From Gammaproteobacteria bacterium (GTDB lineage Bacteria > Pseudomonadota > Gammaproteobacteria > Magnimaribacterales > Magnimaribacteraceae): 7,788 nt of DNA. The notes below the pieces were generated by a model. The model had not been told where the DNA came from, did not search any database, and saw only the letters and a list, made by a program, of their open reading frames with translations. The number at the start of each line of letters is the position of its first letter. Within the stretch, counting starts at the first letter, position 1. Below, piece by piece: positions 3,991 through 7,788 of the stretch. A program made the translations under genes and the position numbers. The stretch covers positions 1 through 7,788 of the forward strand of contig PCBA01000042.1 in the NCBI GenBank assembly GCA_002730855.1. The letters are read 5' to 3'.

Positions 3991-5999
3991 GCAATATGGA
4001 TACTAGATATCTTTTTAAAAGGTACAATACTTGGTGGGTGAAGCTAGCCGTACCTAAGGTCTTAAGAGGCCAATTAGGATATGACCTCAGAAAATCTTTA
4101 AAGACGCACGACCTAAAAACAGCACAAGATCTTAGATGGGAGGTTGTAGACCAATTAAGGAAAAAAATTGACAGAGCTAAGGGCATAGGAGAAAACCAAC
4201 AAGTAATTCCTATAGTAGAAGAATTTGTTCTGCCTACTGACACTACTAACCCCCAGTACTATCATAAAGTTGTTGATTGCCAACATGCCTGCCCTGCTCA
4301 TACACCTGTTCCTGAATATATTAGGCAGATATCCCAAGGTAATTATAACGAAGCATATATGCTTAACTGGGAATCAAATGTTTTCCCAGGTATCTTAGGA
4401 AGAACTTGCGATAGACCTTGCGAGCCTGCCTGTAGAAGAACAAGAACTCACGAAAAGCCAGTTGCTATATGCAGATTAAAAAGAGTTACTTACGATTTTA
4501 AAGATGACATTGCAAATCTTATACCCAATTTAGAAACAAGTAACGGAAAAAAGATAGCACTTATAGGAGGTGGCCCAGCATCTTTAACAGTAGCAAGAGA
4601 CCTGTCAATGATGGGATATGAATGTACTCTTTTTGAAAGAGATGGAAAGGCGGGTGGATTGATGAGAACAAATATTCCCTCTTTTAGATTACCAGAGAGA
4701 GTCTTAGATGAAGAGGTAAATCAAGTTTTACGTTTAGGAATCACTACTGTATTTAATTCAGAAATTAAAAGTATGACAAAACTTCTTGAAGAAGATTTCG
4801 ATGCTATTTTCGTTGGCACAGGCGCTCCAAAAGGTAGAGATTTAGAGATTGAAGGCAGAGAAGAGGCAGATAAAAATATACACATAGGAATTGATTGGTT
4901 GACTAGTATTGCCTTTGAGCACACGACATCAATTGGAAGAAAAGTTCTTGTCTTAGGAGGAGGTAATACTGCCATGGATTGCTGTAGAACATCTATAAGA
5001 CTCGGAGCAGAAGAAGTAAAAGTAACTGTTAGAAGCCCTTTTGACCAAATGAAGGCTTCTGAGTGGGAAATTGAAGACGCCATGGGGGAAGGCATACCTA
5101 TTCATGACAATCATGTCCCAAAGAAATTTATTATTAGAGATGGAAAACTTGCAGGGATGGAATTTGAAAAAGTAGAAGCTATATTTGATGAAAATGGGAA
5201 AAGATCTTTAGTGCCTATCGGAGAAGACCCAATAATATTTGAATGTGATGATGTATTAATTGCTATAGGTCAGGATAATGCATTTGAATGGATAGAAAGA
5301 GATTGTGGAATAGATTTTGGTGAATGGGATATGCCTGTAATAGATAAGGTTACTTTCCAATCAACTAATCCTAAAGTTTTCTTTGGCGGTGATGCTGCAT
5401 GGGGGCCAGAAAATATTATTTGGGCAGCAGCCCACGGCCATCAAGCGGCCATATCGATTGATAAATTCTGCAACAACAAAGATTTGTATGAGAGACCAGA
5501 ACCATCAACCACACTTGTAAGTCAGAAGATGGGGGTCCATGAGTGGTCCTATGATAATAACATATCACAAGCGAAAAGATTTCTAGTCCCGCACGCTGAT
5601 AAAAAAGAAGCATTAAAAGATCTTAAAATGGAGGTTGAACTTGGCTTTGATGAGAATATGGCACTAGAGGAAGCCCAAAGATGTTTAAACTGCGATGTAC
5701 AAACAGTTTTTTCTGAAGATCTATGTATAGAGTGTGATGCTTGTGTTGATATTTGCCCTACAGATTGTATAAATTTTATTGGAAATGAATCTGAAGAAAA
5801 TCTAAGAAACAACCTTAGGATCCCTGCATTAAATTTAAATCAAGAAATTTTAGTCTCAAAAGAACTAGAACAAACTTCTAGAGTTATGGTTAAAGATGAA
5901 GATGTTTGCCTTCATTGCGGTCTATGTGCTGAAAGATGTCCTACAGGTGCATGGGATATGCAAAATTTTCTTTATCAAGAAGCGAAGGTGTACTCATGA
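3987..5999 (+). CDS. GltD/KorC-like FAD-NAD(P) oxidoreductase with ferredoxin modules, fused to an integrase N-terminal domain
   Basis: A 670-residue chimeric protein. Residues 5-65 resemble the DUF6538 N-terminal domain of phage-type integrases. From about residue 82 it is a glutamate-synthase-small-subunit-like flavoenzyme: an N-terminal Fe-S region (CQHAC 98-102, CDRPCEPAC 141-149), an FAD-binding GGGPASL (194-200), a second dinucleotide fold GGGNTAMD (324-331) and a GGDA segment (467-470). The C-terminus adds two 4Fe-4S ferredoxin motifs, C580/C583/C586/C590-P and C641/C644/C647/C651-P. Such proteins pass electrons between NAD(P)(H) and an Fe-S partner. The next gene encodes a 2-oxoacid oxidoreductase subunit and overlaps it by 4 bp, so it is probably the NAD(P)-reducing subunit, as described for the 2-oxoglutarate:NADP+ oxidoreductase of Azoarcus evansii. 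The start is ATG 3987 or the ATG at codon 4. No ATG, GTG or TTG occurs in frame between codon 18 and the first Fe-S cysteines, so translation must begin in the integrase part. The substrate is inferred. Confidence 0.88.
   Translation: MSNMDTRYLFKRYNTWWVKLAVPKVLRGQLGYDLRKSLKTHDLKTAQDLRWEVVDQLRKKIDRAKGIGENQQVIPIVEEFVLPTDTTNPQYYHKVVDCQHACPAHTPVPEYIRQISQGNYNEAYMLNWESNVFPGILGRTCDRPCEPACRRTRTHEKPVAICRLKRVTYDFKDDIANLIPNLETSNGKKIALIGGGPASLTVARDLSMMGYECTLFERDGKAGGLMRTNIPSFRLPERVLDEEVNQVLRLGITTVFNSEIKSMTKLLEEDFDAIFVGTGAPKGRDLEIEGREEADKNIHIGIDWLTSIAFEHTTSIGRKVLVLGGGNTAMDCCRTSIRLGAEEVKVTVRSPFDQMKASEWEIEDAMGEGIPIHDNHVPKKFIIRDGKLAGMEFEKVEAIFDENGKRSLVPIGEDPIIFECDDVLIAIGQDNAFEWIERDCGIDFGEWDMPVIDKVTFQSTNPKVFFGGDAAWGPENIIWAAAHGHQAAISIDKFCNNKDLYERPEPSTTLVSQKMGVHEWSYDNNISQAKRFLVPHADKKEALKDLKMEVELGFDENMALEEAQRCLNCDVQTVFSEDLCIECDACVDICPTDCINFIGNESEENLRNNLRIPALNLNQEILVSKELEQTSRVMVKDEDVCLHCGLCAERCPTGAWDMQNFLYQEAKVYS
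3999..4181 (+). mobile_element. Tyrosine-recombinase N-terminal domain remnant (DUF6538-like), in frame with the oxidoreductase
   Basis: Residues 5-65 of the fused protein read like the N-terminal DNA-binding arm of phage and genomic-island integrases: RYLFKRYNTWWVKLAVPK (7-24), then LRGQLGYDLRKSLKTHDLK (26-44), then the AQDLRWEVVDQLRKKID helix (46-62). The pattern of a YLxxRxxTWWVxxxVPxxLR strand pair followed by a RxSLxTxDxxxA turn is characteristic. The SAM-like core-binding domain and the catalytic domain with the R-H-R-Y residues are missing; the sequence passes straight into oxidoreductase sequence at about residues 66-82. This is most simply the 5' end of an integrase gene left by decay or deletion of an integrated element. 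No tRNA gene or clear att duplication is visible nearby. Confidence 0.75.
5985..5988 (+). promoter_or_regulatory. Shine-Dalgarno of the KorA-like gene
   Basis: AAGG lies 7 bases before the ATG at 5996, within the end of the preceding gene. With the ATGA overlap this supports coupled translation of the two subunits. Confidence 0.6.
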
Positions 6000-7788
6000 G
6001 CAAAATATCTTCAGTTAATGATTTTGTTATAAAGTTTGCTAATGTAAATGGGTCTGGATCTGCTAGCGCCAACCAAATGTTTGCTAAAGGAGTCTTTAGG
6101 TCAGGTATACCGGTAAGTCCTAAGAATATATTCCCTTCAAACATTCAAGGCTTACCTACTTGGTTTGAGGTAAGAATTAACGAGAAAGGCTACTTAGGTA
6201 GAAGAGAAGGAATTGACATTATTGTTGCAATGAACCCTCAGTCTTATGGACAAGATGTAGCTGAATTAAAGAAAGATGGCTATTTAATTTACGACTCTTC
6301 TTGGAGGAGAGACTTTGGAAGAGATGATATCAATATACTAGAAATACCTCTTACTGAGTTGTGCGTCCAAGAATTTACTAATCCTAAACAAAGATTATTA
6401 TTTAAAAACCTAGGATATGTTGGGCTATTGGCATCAATTCTTGATATGGATAAAGAAATATACATTTCACTTATTCAAGAGCAATTTAAAGGTAAGGAAA
6501 AACTTATAGAACCAAACATCAAGGCCTTAGAAATTGGTTTTAATTATGCTGAAGAGAATTTTAAAGATTTTTGTGACATAAAAGTTCGAAAATCCAATAA
6601 AACAGAAGGTTTGATACTTACTAGCGGCAACGATGCAGCTGGATTAGGCTGTGTTTATGGGGGTGCAACATTTTGTGCTTGGTATCCAATCACACCATCC
6701 ACGTCTCTTGCAGAATCTTTTAACAAATATTGTGAAAAGTTTAGAGTTGAAATAGGTACTGATAAAAATAAATTTGCGTTTATTCAAGCTGAAGACGAGC
6801 TAGCAGCTATGGGAATGACTATTGGAGCAAATTGGAATGGGGCTAGAGCTTTTACAGCTACTAGCGGCCCAGGAGTGTCGTTGATGAGTGAATTTATAGG
6901 CTTAGCCTATTTTGCAGAAGTACCAGCAGTTTTATTTAATGTTCAAAGAGGCGGTCCATCTACTGGGATGCCTACAAGAACACAACAGTCTGATATTCTT
7001 AGCTCTGCATATGCTTCTCATGGAGATACAAAACATATAATGCTGATCCCTTCAGATCCTAAAGAATGTTTTGATTTCGCAGTTCAAGCTTTTGATTTAG
7101 CTGAGAGATATCAAACACCAGTAATAGTTCTGTTAGATTTAGATTTAGGAATGAATGATTGGTCTGCGAAAGAATTTGAATGGAACGATTTAAAAGAGTA
7201 TGACCGAGGAAAAGTTCTATCTAAACAAGAATTAGATGAAATAGAAGAATTTGGTAGATATTTAGATGTTGATGGTGATGGTATTCCCTACAGGACTTAC
7301 CCAGGCACACACCCTCATAAAGGAGCATATTTCACAAGAGGAACTTCTCATGATGAATATGCAAGGTATACCGAAGATGGTGAAAAAAATGCTGAAATGC
7401 TTACAAGATTAACAAGAAAATTCCAAACTGCTTCCTCAACAGTACCTTCCCCTGTCTTTAATCAAGATGAGAGTTCAAGTTCGATAGGAGTTATTTATTT
7501 TGGGAGTACTGATTGCTCCATGCAAGAAGCCTTAGATCATTTAGAAGTTCAAAATATTGATGTAGATGCAATGAGAATTAGATCTTTCCCTTTTAACTTA
7601 GAGGTTTGGGAGTTTATCGAAGAACATGATCTATTATTCATAGTTGAGCAAAATAGAGATGGACAAATGCGAACCCTTTTAATGGCAGAAGGAGGAATTA
7701 TCCCTGATAAATTAGTTTCGATTCTATGTTTTGACGGACAACCTATTACTGCTTCCTATATAACAAATAAGATAAATGCACATATTTC
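5996..7788 (+). CDS. korA: 2-oxoacid:acceptor oxidoreductase, fused gamma-alpha subunit (KorA-like), 3' end beyond the window
   Basis: The 597 codons present, with no stop, encode a KorA-type subunit in which the gamma domain comes first and the alpha domain follows. Residues about 8-190 are gamma (FANVNGSGSASANQMFAKG, FPSNIQGLPTWFEVR 46-60). Residues about 205-400 are the alpha pyrimidine-binding-type domain (CAWYPITPSTSLAE 227-240, QAEDELAAMG 264-273, SGPGVSLMSEF 290-300, QRGGPSTGMPTRTQQSD 317-333). A C-terminal domain begins near 495 and includes the EQNRDGQMRTLL segment (551-562). Such enzymes oxidatively decarboxylate 2-oxoacids with CoA and pass electrons to ferredoxin or a partner flavoprotein. 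The TPP and Fe-S bearing beta subunit (KorB) is not in the window and should follow. Similarity to Kor of the Azoarcus/Thauera and mycobacterial type suggests 2-oxoglutarate, but pyruvate or branched-chain oxoacids are not excluded. Only a short C-terminal tail should be missing. It overlaps the upstream gene by ATGA. Confidence 0.9.
   Translation, partial: MSKISSVNDFVIKFANVNGSGSASANQMFAKGVFRSGIPVSPKNIFPSNIQGLPTWFEVRINEKGYLGRREGIDIIVAMNPQSYGQDVAELKKDGYLIYDSSWRRDFGRDDINILEIPLTELCVQEFTNPKQRLLFKNLGYVGLLASILDMDKEIYISLIQEQFKGKEKLIEPNIKALEIGFNYAEENFKDFCDIKVRKSNKTEGLILTSGNDAAGLGCVYGGATFCAWYPITPSTSLAESFNKYCEKFRVEIGTDKNKFAFIQAEDELAAMGMTIGANWNGARAFTATSGPGVSLMSEFIGLAYFAEVPAVLFNVQRGGPSTGMPTRTQQSDILSSAYASHGDTKHIMLIPSDPKECFDFAVQAFDLAERYQTPVIVLLDLDLGMNDWSAKEFEWNDLKEYDRGKVLSKQELDEIEEFGRYLDVDGDGIPYRTYPGTHPHKGAYFTRGTSHDEYARYTEDGEKNAEMLTRLTRKFQTASSTVPSPVFNQDESSSSIGVIYFGSTDCSMQEALDHLEVQNIDVDAMRIRSFPFNLEVWEFIEEHDLLFIVEQNRDGQMRTLLMAEGGIIPDKLVSILCFDGQPITASYITNKINAHI

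Larger units (their letters stand above)
3869..4026. repeat. 13-bp perfect inverted repeat flanking the start of the integrase-derived fragment
   Basis: TGTACCTTTTAAA at 3869-3881 and its exact reverse complement TTTAAAAGGTACA at 4014-4026, with 132 bp between the arms. The right arm lies inside coding sequence (codons 10-14 of the integrase-derived fragment). A further TGTACC half-site lies at 3944-3949. Thirteen matching bases over so short a distance is more than expected by chance even in AT-rich DNA. A recombinase arm or core site, or a regulator with spaced sites, would fit; the sequence does not decide. Confidence 0.55.

Noticed and set aside
3987..4240. The integrase fragment as a separate complete small gene
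   Set aside because: There is no stop codon between it and the enzyme domain, and no new start for the enzyme, so it is part of one reading frame.
3956..5812. Several minus-strand open frames opposite the oxidoreductase gene (for example 3956-4243, 4721-5095, 5549-5812)
   Set aside because: All lie inside a gene with conserved motifs throughout, have no recognisable domain and no plausible start signals.
5941..6144. Minus-strand open frame over the korC-korA junction
   Set aside because: The translated sequence looks like a mirror of the Kor genes, with no family resemblance.

Overview
This AT-rich, tightly packed window looks like the chromosome of a streamlined, free-living gammaproteobacterium, possibly a marine SAR86-type lineage. 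The class is inferred from protein similarity: IscS is 404 residues and Fdx is 112, both with catalytic or ligand residues at the E. coli numbers, and iscRSUA-fdx-iscX-ndk is a gammaproteobacterial order. The finer lineage is a guess. The window has two divergent gene blocks separated by 188 bp.

Left block, minus strand (3798 down to 1): iscR, iscS, iscU, iscA, fdx, iscX, then ndk and the start of rodZ, which runs off the left edge. This is the housekeeping ISC iron-sulfur assembly operon. IscS supplies sulfur, IscU is the scaffold, IscA is an A-type carrier, Fdx supplies electrons, IscX is the small IscS/iron-binding adaptor and IscR is the Fe-S-sensing repressor. Two things are missing from the usual order: the chaperone pair hscB-hscA between iscA and fdx, and rlmN (plus pilF) between ndk and rodZ. 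The iscR promoter has near-consensus -35 and -10 boxes, a good IscR type 1 operator over the -35, and almost no 5' leader.

Right block, plus strand (3987 to 7788): a GltD-like FAD/NAD(P) oxidoreductase with C-terminal 4Fe-4S modules (KorC-like), overlapping by 4 bp a fused gamma-alpha subunit of a 2-oxoacid:acceptor oxidoreductase (KorA-like), which runs off the right edge just short of its expected end. Together with a beta subunit expected downstream, these would make a NAD(P)-linked 2-oxoacid (probably 2-oxoglutarate) oxidoreductase. Both products are rich in cofactors, and the first needs several Fe-S clusters, so placement back to back with the isc operon makes biological sense.

The most unusual feature is the 5' end of the first plus-strand gene. 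Its first 65 or so residues are a tyrosine-recombinase (phage integrase) N-terminal domain of the DUF6538 type, fused in frame to the oxidoreductase. No ATG, GTG or TTG lies in frame between the integrase part and the conserved oxidoreductase domain, so the enzyme appears to depend on the captured integrase start. Around this junction are a 14-bp palindrome, a 13-bp perfect inverted repeat and a 7-codon upstream ORF that overlaps the start codon. This suggests that an integrative element inserted and decayed here, leaving its 5' region as the expression signal of a central metabolic operon.
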